NCBI GenBank assembly: GCA_947846985.1
Contig: CANTUZ010000020.1
Span: 6,607,459 to 6,671,458 of the forward strand
Direction of reading: 5' to 3'
Length of the DNA stretch: 64,000 nt
DNA from: Fratercula arctica
Lineage: Eukaryota > Chordata > Aves > Charadriiformes > Alcidae
Below, piece after piece: positions 35,038-48,309 of the stretch (position 1 is its first letter; the number at the start of each line of letters is the position of its first letter). The notes under the pieces were generated by a model. The model ran no database searches, was not told the DNA's origin, and saw only the letters and a list, made by a program, of their open reading frames with translations. A program made the position numbers and the translations under genes.

Positions 35038-38000
35038 CTGCGGAGGGAAGGAAGCAGAGATGGAGTCAGTGTCCCCAGGAGAGAGCAAGAAAATTGTGAC
35101 CAAAGGGCAGGAAACGTCCTGAAACATCGCCTCTTCCTACCGACCACGTTCTAGATGCATCTTACCTGTAGTACAGCCATTTCATGGAACAGCAATTGGA
35201 TATTTCTTAGATTTTCTAGGAGTTTCCCTCTAGGAATAAAAGAAGCTGACAAGGAGGAGTGGATTTTTTGACCTGACAACAAAAATAGTTAGTTTGAGTT
35301 TTCACTAATCGCTTGGCAGCAACCCAAGGCGCAGAACTATGAATGGTTTTGGCTGCCGCCAGTTTTAGCATATTCTTCTGCTTTTGTGTCTTTTGTGCCG
35401 TGTAACTAACGGAAATCAGGAGTCAGAATAATGAGCAGAAGTGTCTTCCATGGAGAACCTTGTTTCTTTACCTTAAGTGCTAAAGTAAATTAAAAATAAA
35501 CCCCGATAAGAATCACACCGTTACTATATAACATGTCTTCAGATCTTAATACCCTCCTTACAGGCACCTCTCACTAGAGGACAAAGACATTTCAATGTAC
35601 TTCCAATTTTGGACAAAACAACCAACAAACTCTAAAATTACTTACATTAAACTAGCAATCCAAGCTAGGACCGTTAGTAGCCGTTCTGCTTTTTCCCTGA
35701 ACCTTGCTATAAAGGTTTAATTTTCTATACTAGACCTAAAATAAGCAAGTAATTTTCTGGAGCTTCTAAACTCCCCTTCTTCTCTTTCGCTCTGTTGCTT
35801 TCTCTCTCTCATGTAGGATCTGGCTCATATTCCCAAGGCGGCATCACAAAACAAATGGGCTATACTTTCCAACAGCTGCCGCTTTTTTTTTTTTTTCTGG
35901 CAGGGAGGGGGAGCGGGGATGGGAAGGAGGGGGAAGAACAGCAGGGGATGGCAGGGCTGGAGGTGAAGACATGTCACATTGATGTAAGGTGGTTTGCAGA
36001 AGAGATTACCCCTGTCTAGGGAAAGCTTCAGCCTACACTGTCATAAACAGTTTAAAAGGCTCGTCACAATTTTTGTACAGCAACAGATCTCAAGCTTAGG
36101 GTGAAAAAGGACAGCTGCATCTTATGTTCAGCTTTACATTATCAAACTTTACTCTTTTACCTCTCCATTTTAACTAAGCCAGTTCAATTACTTGCTCTAT
36201 TTCCATTTCTGCACGGGGACCCGAGCCCTGAGAAAGAGCAGTCATCAAACAATTGGATCTTCTGTACCAATCCAGCTCTGTAAGTGGCAAGCTCCTCAAC
36301 AGTTTCTGACCACAAATCTCCATTTCAAAAACCCAGAACCTAAAACTAGCTGGCAGGTTACGATGATTTTTCAGAGCTTCACTCCCAGGAAAGTTATTTA
36401 TCCCCCAGAATGAGCACGCAATCTAGGAAGACACAGAAAATCTGTTCAGCTTCCTGATTACACTATCAAGTGCCTCCAGCTATCAAATTTTTTAGCATCA
36501 GCAAATAAACCTCTACTTCTGCAGCCATGCAAATAATGCCCCACTTACAGACGAAGCGAGCTCTTGGGTTACCCGTGCAAAAGCTGGGGCCATATGCTCT
36601 ACAAGCCTCAGACAAAACTATCACCTTACCTCTCCAGATTTGCTGTAATGCTTCTCCTCCTAACCTTTCTCGCCTTATTAATGGCAGTCTGTTTTATCTG
36701 GGGCTTTGAAAAAGCTGGATTTGGAGCCAGCCCGGCCCCTCATTGGCCACTTCCCACCAAATCCCCTGGCTGGCGAGCGCTGTAATCACGGCACGGCGTG
36801 ACGAGGGTCCCGCGGTAACGACGGGGCTGATCAAACCCTTGGCATACGCTGGGCGGCTCCGCTGTTCATCTCATTGATTCAATTAACTCCCCCATGATGG
36901 GTGGTATCATTACCACGCGTGCCACAGCCAGCAAGGCTCTATTAAGCATTAACATTTCACAGGCAGCATTTATCGTCAGAGTGGTCGTCTCTCACAGGCA
37001 GATCCCGTCTCCTCCCCACAAGACAAGGCCTGAGCCCCGAAAGCTCAGGCTCCAGCGTTTTCCATCTGAAGAAACGAGCTGGTTCTGCCAAACCCAGCGC
37101 CAGCCTGGGGAGCCCGAGCCACTGGAGGAGGAGGGGAGACGTTCTCACCTGGGGAGACCCTTCCCAGAAATGGCTCCAAGGTTTGGACACTTCTCCTGAT
37201 GCCCAGGGCTGGGCTGAGCCGCCCCCCTCCAAACGGGCACTTTGGGGACGCGACTCGTCTGTCTGGCTTCAGCAACTGGCTTTGGGGTGGGACAAATCCT
37301 GCCCTCTGGGCTCGGCCTCGGATACGTGAATCCCACCAGCAACAAGAGAGTTTTCAAGATCCTAAGGGTTCTAACTCTGCTTACAAACATTGCTACAGCT
37401 TCGGGTTGTGCAACTTAAAAAACAAAGCAAACAGCCCCCTCGTGCTTTATCTTTTGCTCCTCGCGGTATCTGTTCCGTCTTTTGCAGAACTGAAGAGGGA
37501 GTGAAACCCAGCCCAAAGTGAAGTCACTGCCTGGTGACCAAACAGTCCGCAGGGGCTTGGATTTCACCCACTAGTAATTACCCTGTGGTAATTAAGAGTA
37601 CTCACCCTGGAGAGAGGAAAAAAAAAAAACAAACAAACAAACAAAAAAACCCCCAAACAAACAAACAAAAAAAGGGAAGTTTCTTCCCCAGTGTGTAACT
37701 CTCCTCTTTGCCGAGAAGATCTCAGTTCTCCCAAGCTCAGACTGGCTTCTCTGAGACTTTCCAGAAAAGGAACAATCTCCCCCAGAAGAGAGACCACCAC
37801 CCTGGCCAAGGTTCAAGATTGAACTATCTGGGCTGCTGGAGGAAAAAAAGTTGCCGCGCAAAATCCAGCAGATTGGGCTGGAAGCCAAAGAGATGCTCTG
37901 ACTGCCAGGGGATGGGAACTCGGGGCTGAAGGGACACCCCTTGTAGCCTCGCTGGCTCCCTGGTCACGCACTTCGTGTCAAAGGAACTGGAATTTGTGAT

Positions 38001-41000
38001 GAACTAAAGTGCGATTCCAAACAGAGCGTGAATGTGACACACAACCCCAGAGAGTCTTAATTTGGCATGGAGAGACCCTGACTGTATTGCTGGGGTTACG
38101 CAAGTGACATTATGCAAGCTGGGCACCAGGGGCCGTCAGGAGATGCTCTGAACTGTGCGTGTCTGAGAGCTGCAAGTCCCAAACCTGTCGTTGAATCAGC
38201 CCCGCGCTCAGTCGTGCTGCAGAGCAGAGCGCGGGGGAAACCGCATTCGCTGCAAAACTTCGGGTGGAGCACGGGTCCTGCTCATCAGCGTCCTCCCTCC
38301 TTGTGCCCGCTGGTCCCTGCCCAAGGGGCGTTTCAAGGGACTCCAAGTGCCTAATTTGGGACACTTTGTCCTTCAATACAAGTGGTTGCTTGGTACCTCT
38401 GCTTCCAAGAAAAGCCAAATTAGAACTATGACAACTTGCAGACGTTCAAATTTGTGAAAGAGTTAAAAATCAGATGCCTCGAATTGCATCTCATTATTAC
38501 TCCTGAAACTTCTGCAGTCCCTAAAAAATTGGCATGAAAAAGTTTTTTAGTCTAATTCTGAACAAGCCAACACAGATGCCTTTTATAGCAAAAGAAGTAC
38601 ACGCAGGGCTGAGCACAGTCGTGATGTGCGTGTTCCACTTCCGTGGCTGGGATTCGGGCTCTGACGCTGAACGTTTCTCCCCCAGCAGTCAGGTATTACC
38701 TGCGGATCACTCCGGGGAAGGCACGAGCAGGGCAGCTCTGGCTAAACGTTTCTCCAAAGCAAAGCTTGCTTAAACTACAGTCGCCCCGAACACTGAAAAC
38801 TGAAATGTAAAATTCAAAAGCTTCCCAAACCCTTTCGAATGATCATTGAGGAATATTCAACATCAGGGGGAAAAAAACCCAAACAAACAGCGAGCATCTT
38901 GCAAAACTGGCAGAGTTCAAATATGGAATATTTTTACACTGGAAATCTACCATTCTGTGTAGCAAAGGTACCAGTCACTTTGTAAGCCATGCCTTTTTAA
39001 TGATTTCCTCCAAACACTTATTCCCAGAACTACAACTGCAATTGGTTTGCACAGTTTATAAATCAATGATCTCCCACCGCTGAGTAACACAGCAGGAGCA
39101 CAACTCGCCCAAGGGACATCCCCCAGCAGCTACTGGCATTTCATCAAATTGAAACCCAAATTCCCCAGACTACAAATGAGGGAGATTTCACTTGTTGCTT
39201 CCCACATCACAGGTAAATAAGTAACTTTTTTAACCCGCTTTGGGAACTGCTGTTTTCCTGTTAGCATCTACATTCGCCGAGTTCTCAGAACCCTGATCCC
39301 ATCAATGCCCTCCAGCCCCGGCTGCGGGAATTCCCAGCCCACCCGCGGGACGGCAGCAGCTTTGTGATGCCAACGGGAGGAAAGGAAAAAGCCAGCTAAC
39401 GCACCACGGCGGTGGTGTGAGCAGAGAGAACCCGAAAGAAGAGCTCTGAGCGTGTTTGTCGCCATGAGGAGGAAGACAGATGTCCAGCTCTAAGGTAGAA
39501 GAAACGCAGAGAGAGGAAGTTATTGCTAAGAGGACAGGAAAGAACAAATGGCAAATAGCAGTTCTTAATAATAGTGCTGATAGGCAACAGAACCAGCAAC
39601 AAACAATTGGTATTTAAAGAGGATGACATAATAGAGACCAAAATTATTTTAGAACTGCTGAGCTGATCATATTGTTTCCGTGTTTTCCTTTGGGTCACTA
39701 ACTAGATTAATCTTCAGCAAGCCTGCAATTGTGGCTGGGCATAACTCTTCGGAGCGTGCGGCACGGCCCGGAGAGCAGCTTCCCAGCCTCGTGTTGCACC
39801 TTTCTTTTCCTTCCCTTGATGGACACCAAGGGCCTGCAATCTTCCTTTTGTCTTTGCGTTTTATCATAAGAATTTCAAGTCTCTTTCTTACCTCTTGTCT
39901 TTCCAGAGTATTTTAGGCATAAATGAGGATGCTAATGGTGAGCTCACAATTTATCTGAAAGAGAAGGATGCTGAAACTTTACCAAAGATTTTTTTTTTCC
40001 AATAGTTTAAATAGATCCTAAACAGACGTTAACCACAAAAGACGTGGTTCACATCACTCAATTAACTATCTTCCTTACTCAATTGCCTTCCTGTCCATTG
40101 CAATGATATTGTTGTGTGCTTCCCAATCACACTTGCTATGTTTAAAGTCAAATTAGAAAATCCATTCCCTACAACCAGGAAATAAATGGACCAAAAAGAG
40201 CTTCAACCTTCAGACTTTTACTCACAACCCTGGGATAAGAGAGACCACAAGCCGCAATGTACAGAGGGACCATTGAAGGTGATGGTTCAAAGTACCAGCT
40301 TCCAGCCCAATGGTCTGCTTCACCGGGGGATCTGGTCCTCAACGCTCCCAAATACGTGCAGCTGGGAGCCTAAAAAAATCCATGTCATCTTTAGGAGTCT
40401 CCTCGGAAATAAACCAGCGAACAAAGCCCGTGACTGCTTTTTCTCTACCCAGGTTATGTGTGACAGGACGTCTGCTATCAAGTTACTCCTTTGCACCTTC
40501 CCTGAAGGCAGCACCAAGGAACAAGATTCTGCGATAACCACCCAAGTTTCTAACACCATCTCCAGCAGCGATGGGTAAAGCCACCCTTAAAGGGACCATT
40601 TTATGGGCAGAGATACAAATGGAGCTGCGTGTTTCCACATGCTGGAGTGAGCGGTGACATTGGCCCTTGAGGTCATTTATGCCTTACCCTGCTGCAAATC
40701 AGCTGCAAAGAGCTGCCCCGTCAGAAACAGCAGTGATGAAAACGCAGCAGACTCCTCCTCGAGCATGACACAGTTACCAGAATAGGACCCAGTGTGAGAC
40801 AGAGAAAAATAATTGGCTGTATTTTTCACTCAGACAAATGTTCTATTCCTGCGAGATATTCATAGCAAGAAACACTGTCTACCAGGACATAAATTAGTGT
40901 AAGATGGAAGCCGGACTCTATCAGACTCAATAATTTGATGCATTTATGATGAATGTGCAGGGAGAACACCCAAAAGTTGAAGTCAGTGTGGTGGAGTTTA

Positions 41001-44000
41001 TTTTAAATACCTACTTAAATACTCTTCCTCCTAGAAAAAAGCAACAGAAAACCCAGAAATATCCTGGATTCCTCAAGAAAGACCAAAACATGGAAATTAA
41101 AGTTACAACTACAGCTAACTTGACTGTGACCCCTCACCTGTTAACAGCCATACAAACCCCAAGTGCAAGATAAATCTGCCCCATGAACCCACCAGTCCCC
41201 AGCTAGATAAGAAGTGATTTATTCTTACTGTAGAAGAGTCTCGAATCCCCAGTCCCATGGTATGTACGCTGATGTTGCTATGTATAAATGCAAACAATCC
41301 CCGTGTCAGAAAGTTTACGGAGGTAATGCCATCTGCAGCGTGAGACACGGAAATGAAATTCCTCTCTGCTAATCCCTGAGCAAGACAATTCTTGTTAAAT
41401 CTGATCTTCCAGCTGCGATAACATTCTGTAACTCGGAAAGCAGACATCATATTTCTGTGCCTCAGAATGATGTTTGCAGACTCCGAATACAGATGATAAA
41501 GTCAAGAGGACTTTCAGTATCGGGATTAATTGCGTTACTGGGAGATCCACAAGCTCTGTGGCACATTTCATGACTGCCAACAAAGGACAGATGAGAGAAG
41601 GGGTGGAGAAGCACAACTTATTCCAAGACCAGACCTACAAACCAGCACTGCGCATTCTCACAAACCACACCGTGTCCGTAAATCTCTGGGGGCTTTCCAG
41701 AGGAGGTGAACAAGGTGGTCTGTATTTTCTACATACAGAGGCTGAGGTGCCGCGAGCTGGCACGGCTTGTTCAGAACGGCTCCACAGGCTGGTGCCAGCA
41801 CCAGGACGGTGACTGTGGCTTTGGAATGGATCGGACCGAGAGCTGCCCCGATGCCGCAGCCGGCTGGGAGGAATGGCTGTGTCAGCTGAGGCTCTCCTGG
41901 CCGTGAAGCATTCGCTTGTGGAAGCTTCTGAATGAATTCCAATCAAAGGGACACCACACGTGCCAGAAACTATCAGCTTACAATGGAAAACATGCGACTG
42001 GAATAGGAGATCTCTCATTGACGGAAACGGGTCAGATTGATCCTCGGGAGCCACGGCAGAGCTTTCCCAGAGGGAATGCAAAGACCGGTGTAAGCAACCC
42101 GGACCCAAGCTCATCTGTGCCTTGTCTGGCAAAGCGCGGTGTGGCCTCAGTGCCCGGGCTCCGTGCTGGAATGTCTGGTGCGCCAGCAGCCCAAACCAAG
42201 CACACGGGTATTTAAATACATTTTTAATACACAAAGCAGGAGAAATATCGGAGCTGGAATCCTTGAATCCCACACTGGTTAGGGACAGAGCTGCACTCGA
42301 AGATAACCTTTCCTTGGGAACCGGGAGCTGTGCCAACATCTGCTCTTTTTTGAGAAAACCCCCTCCTCAAAACCAGCTGAAGGCTGTAGTGGTTTACAAG
42401 GAGACAAACTAAACCTCTGCTAATCGAACGGCCTCTTTCACGTGTTACAGGGACCAGCCTCGGCAAACCTGGCTCCTCAAACAGGGCGTTTTTGCAGAAC
42501 TTCCCTGCACGACCCCCCTGCGGCTCAGCAGTGCCTCCCACCCGACAGAGCTGCTCCTTCCACATCACGCAAACCACGGCGTTTCTGAATTTCTGGAACT
42601 GGGCTCCCGTTTAGCCACACACAGGGCGGCTCATTGTCTCGATCTGGCCAAGTCCTTCCCACCATTCCTCCCGCATGAGTCTCGGTTCTGGTGCATTTAA
42701 CGTCTGGAGGCATGACCTGCCCCGGAATGAAGAAAGTGGTGAAGCTGCAAGGTCAGGAGGTTCAGTTCCCACTCACCATTCAATGCAGATGGTCCCAGCT
42801 GTCTATCGCACGGCTTGCTGGTCTTTAAAGAAACATTAATCTATTTTAATTCCAGGCTATCTTGACAGTATTGATTTTTAAAAGCTGTTATTGCTCAGGA
42901 TATCATTTATGGTTGTTTTAATTAATACGGTCCTCCTACCTTCACTAAATGCGATCTGCAGCTCACTGACGCTGCCGATGGAAGGAATTGTTTCCGATGG
43001 CACTGCAGGGCAGAGGGTCTCTCCCGCTGTCCCACCCCACGGGCTGTCCGGCACCGCTGTGTGCACACAGCCCCAGGGCTGCGCTCTGATACCCGCAGAA
43101 TTTGTTGTTAAAGTAAGTTTTTAAGTCTGAGTAACAAAAATTGGGGGGTGGGAGGCGGAAAGAATGTGACTAGTAAAAACCAACTGTATGAAGAGCAAGG
43201 CTACTCCCAGTTAAATCACGAGAAGTTCTACTGAAGGTGAAAACTGCCCCTTCCCCGTTTTTTAAGCCAAGCATATACATAAATCTTTGCCAGGCTAAGG
43301 TCTTGGTTTATTAATGTAATGATAATTGACATGTTTTTTCAATTCAAAAAAATCTATTTCTCCATTATAATAAGGGTACAAACAAACCCAGAATTTTCTC
43401 ATTAAGTATTTTTTACTTTTCACATTAAGTGTGAGGGACCTGCCTTCCTTTTGAATATATCCAAATTCTTAAGAAGTTATGTTGTGTGCTACAATATAGG
43501 CATGTTTTAGACTCCCAAGTAAAGATGCAATGTTTAGGCTTGTATAAAAAAATACTGTTCAGATAAGAAACTGATTTGTTTAGAAAACACACGTTTAGGA
43601 ACCTTATTCTAAGCATGCTTTTTGTGAAAGTTACTGTTTTTAGCTATCTCACCTTCCAACTTATTCAGATTTTAAGGATCTTCCAAATTATAAAGTACAT
43701 GCTCTGGTTTACCGTTTGTATTTCGTTCATCACACCCAGCGTAGAGAACACCAGTGACTCTCATTTCCCTTTGTTTTAGTTTGTCCTCCAGCTCCTCAGT
43801 TTGCTCGGGAAACACCGGTAATGCCAGCAGGTTCAATGTCCCTGTTTGCTGCCACATTTACTCGGAGTAAAGCGCTACTGCCCGAGCCGGGTGTCACCGG
43901 CCACGTCCCATCTGCAGGATCCCAGCGCAACAGCGAGTCCCTCATCGGCCCTGGGCTCAGCTGGGACTTTGCGTGGCTCTGTATTGACTCGGATGGCGTT

Positions 44001-44905
44001 GCTTACATGCGAAACGTTCCCTGTAATGCAGGCAGGATGGCAGTACTGTATACGAGCCCATTTTGTACAATGCCAGTTAGCACAAATACCAGCTGAAATC
44101 AACATCCCATTAAGTCTGAAACCGGGAAGCTTTTGTGCATGCAGAAACTTCACCCACCCGATTTTGCTCTGCCTTGTCTTCCCCTTTTGTTCTCATTATC
44201 TATTTATCTGCACAACGCCTGCTCCCGGCCAGACCGAGCGCTGGGACCCGCTTTGGGGAAGCGTCGGCTCTTCCCCCCAGCCCACCCCCGCCAGCCCCGT
44301 TGTACCAGCACTACCTTCTGGCTGTGGACAAGCCCAAGCAAGTTCAGGGAGTGAGGTTACCACCTGAGCGGGAGGAGGGAGAAAACACTGCTGGTTTATG
44401 ACAAAGGGGTTCCTATTAAAGCAGAAGTATTCGCGGAGGGCACTGGCGGTGGCAAGCGCGCGCTCCCTTTACATCGTTTTGATTCTCGTAAACTTATTCG
44501 TATCGGAGATTTCTGTCACTGCTGCTGTGATTTCTGATCCTTGCCGGCATCTTTCCTCTAGAGCCCCCGCACGCCCCGGAGCCCCCCGTGCGCTGTTATT
44601 TCTCTCTCGCAGCCCAAGGGACCGGCGGCAGCGGGCGGGGGGCTCAGACCCGCCGCCCGACCCGCGGCCGTGCGGGGGGGAGCGGCGGCGGCGGGGGGAC
44701 CCCCCACCTCCCCGGTGGGGCGGGGGCTGGATGCGGCCGGGACCTGCCGTCCCGCGGCGGAGCCCCCCCCGTCCCCGGGGCTGTGTCCCCCCCCGCGCAG
44801 CCACCGCCACCGCGGGACCGGCCCCGGCTGGGGGTGAGGAGACACCCCCCCCGCTCACCGCCCCCTTACCAGCTCCTGCTTCAGCCGGCGCAGGTGGTGG
44901 TCCAT
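34045..44905 (-). CDS. INKA2: INKA2 (FAM212B), PAK4-inhibiting actin regulator
   Basis: The CDS on the - strand joins 44905-44870 (12 codons) and 35037-34045, giving 342 residues; I recall about 300 in human. The N-terminus reads MDHHLRRLKQEL/LSMKEVGDGL across the junction, as in the family, followed by QMNCMMGALQELKLLQ. The Inka box ([20 protein letters not shown], residues 193-212) is the segment known to bind and inhibit PAK4 in the INKA1/INKA2 family. Further conserved-looking blocks are FSLTANIFKKFLRS (236-249) and the end GFDINTAVWV. The middle (about 50-185) is low-complexity and Arg/Pro/Ser-rich, and probably disordered. The splice is GTAAGG to CTCCGCAG, phase 0. Starting at the exon 2 methionine alone would lose the conserved KQEL start. 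The gene faces RAP1A tail to tail and DDX20 head to head. Confidence 0.93.
35038..44869 (-). other. INKA2: INKA2 intron 1
   Basis: The intron is 9.8 kb. It holds an A-rich/CAAA simple repeat at 37618-37673 and a poly-A/T tract near 35885. Blocks near 36.84-36.98 and 43.88-44.15 kb look like conserved non-coding DNA. A long - strand frame at 41635-42339 overlaps equally open frames on the other strand and has no family match I know. I see no exon of another gene. Confidence 0.8.
37618..37673. repeat. (CAAA)n / A-rich simple repeat
   Basis: An A-run is followed by two blocks of AAAC units separated by CCCCC. The tract is low-complexity and lies in the INKA2 intron. Confidence 0.9.
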
Positions 44906-45240
44906 GGCCCGGCGCGGCGCGGCCCCGCCAGCCCAGCGCGGCGCGGGGAGCGCGGCGGGGCGGGGGGGCCGGGGGGCGGCACCGGGGGCGGCGGCTGCCG
45001 GCGGGGCAGAGCCCGGCCCGTCCGCAGCCGGGCTGCGGGGCTGGGAGCGGGGGCGCGGGGGGGGCTCATGCCCCCGCTGGCCCCCGGAGCCCCGGTGAAG
45101 GCCACAGACGGGCAGAGGCTTCTTGCGCGGGAGCCCCAGCGAGCGCGGCGCTCGGTCCCGGCGGTGGGGCGGGAGGGGGTGCAGGGAACCATCCCTCCGC
45201 CCCGCAGGGAAGTTCGGCGGTTTGGGTTTGTTGTGGTCTA
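44560..45240 (-). promoter_or_regulatory. INKA2: INKA2 CpG-island promoter and 5' UTR
   Basis: Dense CpG and G/C runs surround INKA2 exon 1. The start site must lie upstream of 44905 on the - strand. No TATA box is visible. The GC composition accounts for the long frames on both strands (44398-45294, 44469-44858). Confidence 0.75.
44870..44905 (-). CDS. INKA2: INKA2 coding exon 1 (12 codons)
   Basis: On the - strand this reads MDHHLRRLKQEL and then GTAAGG. The start context GGGCCATGGAC has G at +4. The short exon matches the conserved INKA N-terminus and joins exon 2 in frame (phase 0). It is too short for an open-frame search and is masked by a 298-codon antisense frame. Confidence 0.9.
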
Positions 45241-45869
45241 GACACTGCGAAGTGCCGTGCAGAGGGGGACCACCCCAACAAAAGCACGGATTAACCTACA
45301 TGGCCTTAATCGCGACAATTTGCAACGCCACCCAGTTGGGGATTTGTCCCGTTTTGTGCTGCCCGGGGGCTGGGCTGGGTGAAGGCACGTCCCTCCGGGG
45401 CCAGGCGGCACTTGGCCACCCGGGGGGGTGCCGCAGGTCTCCGGCACAAACACGAGCACTGACCTCCGCACATGGCAGTGCCGTGGTCAAAGTGCCCTTT
45501 GTCAGGAGGAGCTCACGCTTAGAGAGCTGCAAGAAACAGGTGTTGGAAATTCTTAGCATGGATTTCTTTTCGGAACAGCAGTTTTCTCCTCGCTGTGTTT
45601 TATAAGCAGCGTTTCGGCCGACAGGAGTCTGCAAACACAGCAGCATCTGGGAACTTCCCGGCCGGGCGGGATGTGGTCACTGCTACGGACGCGCTCAGCT
45701 CCAAGGGCTGGGTTTTTTTACCTCAGATCAACAACCCCTGCTATTGCTTGTCACCACAGGCAATCAAACAGAGGGACGTGTGAGCCAGGACAAAACCCAG
45801 GCGCTTCTGTATCATCAGACTTTATAACTGTATTGAATTAGAAAGGCTTTGAGTTTTTCAGCATTTCCC

Positions 45870-45885
45870 ATATATATATATATAT
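45870..45885. repeat. (TA)n dinucleotide repeat
   Basis: Eight alternating A/T units are followed by TGCGCA. No larger element is attached. Confidence 0.9.
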
Positions 45886-48126
45886 GCGCATTATTCTCAG
45901 CTTATGTGCAAAATGTGTTGTTTAAGTGATAAACACCGAGTCCCCTATAACGGGTTAGCGAGGCTTGTCTGAATCATTTTGCAATGGGAAAGAACTTGAG
46001 AGGATGAGAAATACTACTTTGTGTTTTCAAATTTGGGATGAAAAACGTAATTACTTGCTTTTTCCCGTAAACTTAAGTATTGACAAAGACTGGCTAAAAT
46101 CTCTGCCTTTCCAAGTCTTTATTTTTTGAAGGAAAACATTTTTTATAGTTGGTAATAGGATTTTGTTTGTTTGTAGGTGTTTTTGAAAGCTGACCCTTGT
46201 GTCAAAATCCAATTTAAATAAAAAATTTGCTATCTGCCTTTTCATGTATGTTTGGGAAACAGTCCAGAGTTAGTGTTTATTGATCCTTCCAGCGTCTCTT
46301 TTATTATTGGTCAAAATTTCCTGTCTCTCTACTCATTTCAAGGTTTCCATTTCCTATCTATTAAGGAAGCATGAAAATTGCATCTTTCTTCAAGGATGTG
46401 TAGAACAAGGGCAGTAAGCATATTAATGTATTAAAGAAATGACCTTATCAAAAAGTTAATCACTTCCAATGGGGTGTGCTATGCTGTGAGTGGGATACCT
46501 GCCAGTCTGCAGTCTTTCTTAAAGTCTAAGCCAACTAGCCCAGCTATAATTTTTTTCATGAAATCTGGCTGGATTTGTTGGCCAGCTGGTTGTTCCCCGT
46601 GGCCCAGGGTTGGGGTATGTCTGTCCCCAGCCTACCCAAGCATATCAAGTGTCATATGGCAGGTTTGAACAGCCAGTCAGTGGTAAAAAATCAAATAGAT
46701 GGCGCCATGTGGAGACAACAAGCTGAACCGCCTGCCTCTGCCAATTATTAATAGCACAGGGAATGACCCAACTTCCCTTTCCTCTTTCTGTGCCCCAGAC
46801 AAGGATCGTGTTCAAGAAGAGCCCCAGTCTCCGAGTCCAGGTTTCTGTGTTGCTTGGGTGGCTCAAGGCCTCTATTTCTTTTCTGCTACTGGTACCGTGT
46901 TTTCATAATTTCTTATATTATCTCAGTTCTGTAAAGTAGTAGTATGTGGACACCACTTCCTCTTTGTGGCATGGCACCAAAGCTAAAACATGATGGCATT
47001 TTCTCTTCACATCTGTAGTGCATGGACCTAGGTTCAGCTGGCTTGAGCCGAAAACTGGCCATGAGCTTAATTTATCCAAGCCAGCTTTGAACAACAGTAT
47101 TTTTAGGTATTCTTTTACATTTGGTAGGGAATAGACTGAGAGCAGGCATCAAGCGGGAATGACTTCTGTTCTCCCGGGGTTACCGTGTCTAGACAAACAG
47201 ACTGCTGATGAGCACTACGGCTTTGGCATCTTGGAAAACTGCATGATATGAGACCAGGGATTACGCCAGGCACAGGATGCTCTCCACAACGTTTTCTTCA
47301 CAATACCGTATTTTATTTTTTTTAATCATAGCATTCCTGGATTTGTTTTAACTGATGCTTTTCACAGCACTTTGACTATTTCAATACAAAAGAGATAAAA
47401 AAGATACACATGGATGGTTGAAGCATCACATATAAGTTAAACAATATTACATTTTCCAGCACATCTAGCATTCAGGAGGCCAACTGCACATGTACATGGC
47501 AATTGGCAGAGGCTGTGTTCCAGAAAGCTCCTGTAGCACTTGCAAGACACTGAACTGTGTGATCTGCTGGCAGAGGAACAGGGAAGAGTTTTTATCCTCT
47601 GTTTGGCTTCAGTTTAAGGTCATCTTTTTGATCCATTTTTCAGCCTCCGAGGCTGCTCATGTCCCATGAGGCTGATAAAGGAGTTCATGAGCACAGAATA
47701 AAGAAAAGACCAGAATATTCATGTGCTCCAAACTCCTGGGAACTTGCAGAGGAAGAGAAAAATCTGAAATATTTTCTCAGTAGAATTTCCCTTCTAAGCA
47801 ACACTTTTCTTCTCCGTATAGACAGTGGTTCAAAGCAGCATCGACACTCCATGCCAGGCCCTGCACTCCTTCCACTCTGCCGTGGTGTAAACCATGAGCA
47901 GATGGTGCAGCGCAGTGGAAAATCAGGTCTCCAAGAAAATACAGAGCTGAGGATAAAACACCCTCAAGCGGAAAGCTACATGGCTTATTTCAGGATAAAA
48001 TTAAAAACTGAAATCCTTGGGCAAAAAATAGAATACGCCTTCAGAGTGGCGTATTCCACTTACACGAACTGCCTCGTTCCTTCCCATTTGAGAAAACATC
48101 CATCCCTTCACAGCTGAAGGCTTATC

Positions 48127-48309
48127 TCATTTGTTGTCTTTCAGTTCATTGATCTGGTTTCTCAGGGCTTTCACGTGACTGTCCTTTGCTGAACTAACAA
48201 GCGTGGTTATCACTGAATTTTCTTTCATTTTTACTTTCTTGCATACTGAAGGCAAACCTTTCAGAATTTCTTCCCACTTGAGCTGCAGCATGACCTGAAT
48301 TGTATCCAC
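48127..48309 (-). other. Unassigned open frame, protein-like C-terminus
   Basis: On the - strand a frame opens after a TAA, has no upstream ATG (the frame is read from a GTG) and ends in a lysine-rich, heptad-like tail (VKALRNQINELKDNK). Possible AG acceptors lie at about 48310 and 48296, but both lack a good pyrimidine tract. It could be the last exon of an unknown - strand gene, a decayed pseudogene, or chance. I do not recognise the protein. Confidence 0.2.

Noticed and set aside
41635..42339. 234-codon - strand frame in INKA2 intron 1
   Set aside because: Several frames are open on the other strand over the same DNA. No homology is recognised, and no splice sites link it to INKA2.
44398..45294. 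298-codon + strand frame, the longest simple frame near INKA2
   Set aside because: It is antisense to INKA2 exon 1 and its CpG island. It is Gly/Ala/Pro/Arg-rich low complexity.
47659..48117. 152-codon + strand frame in the INKA2-DDX20 spacer
   Set aside because: Composition is less biased than in the GC frames, but no domain, no promoter and no splice-linked partner exons are seen.
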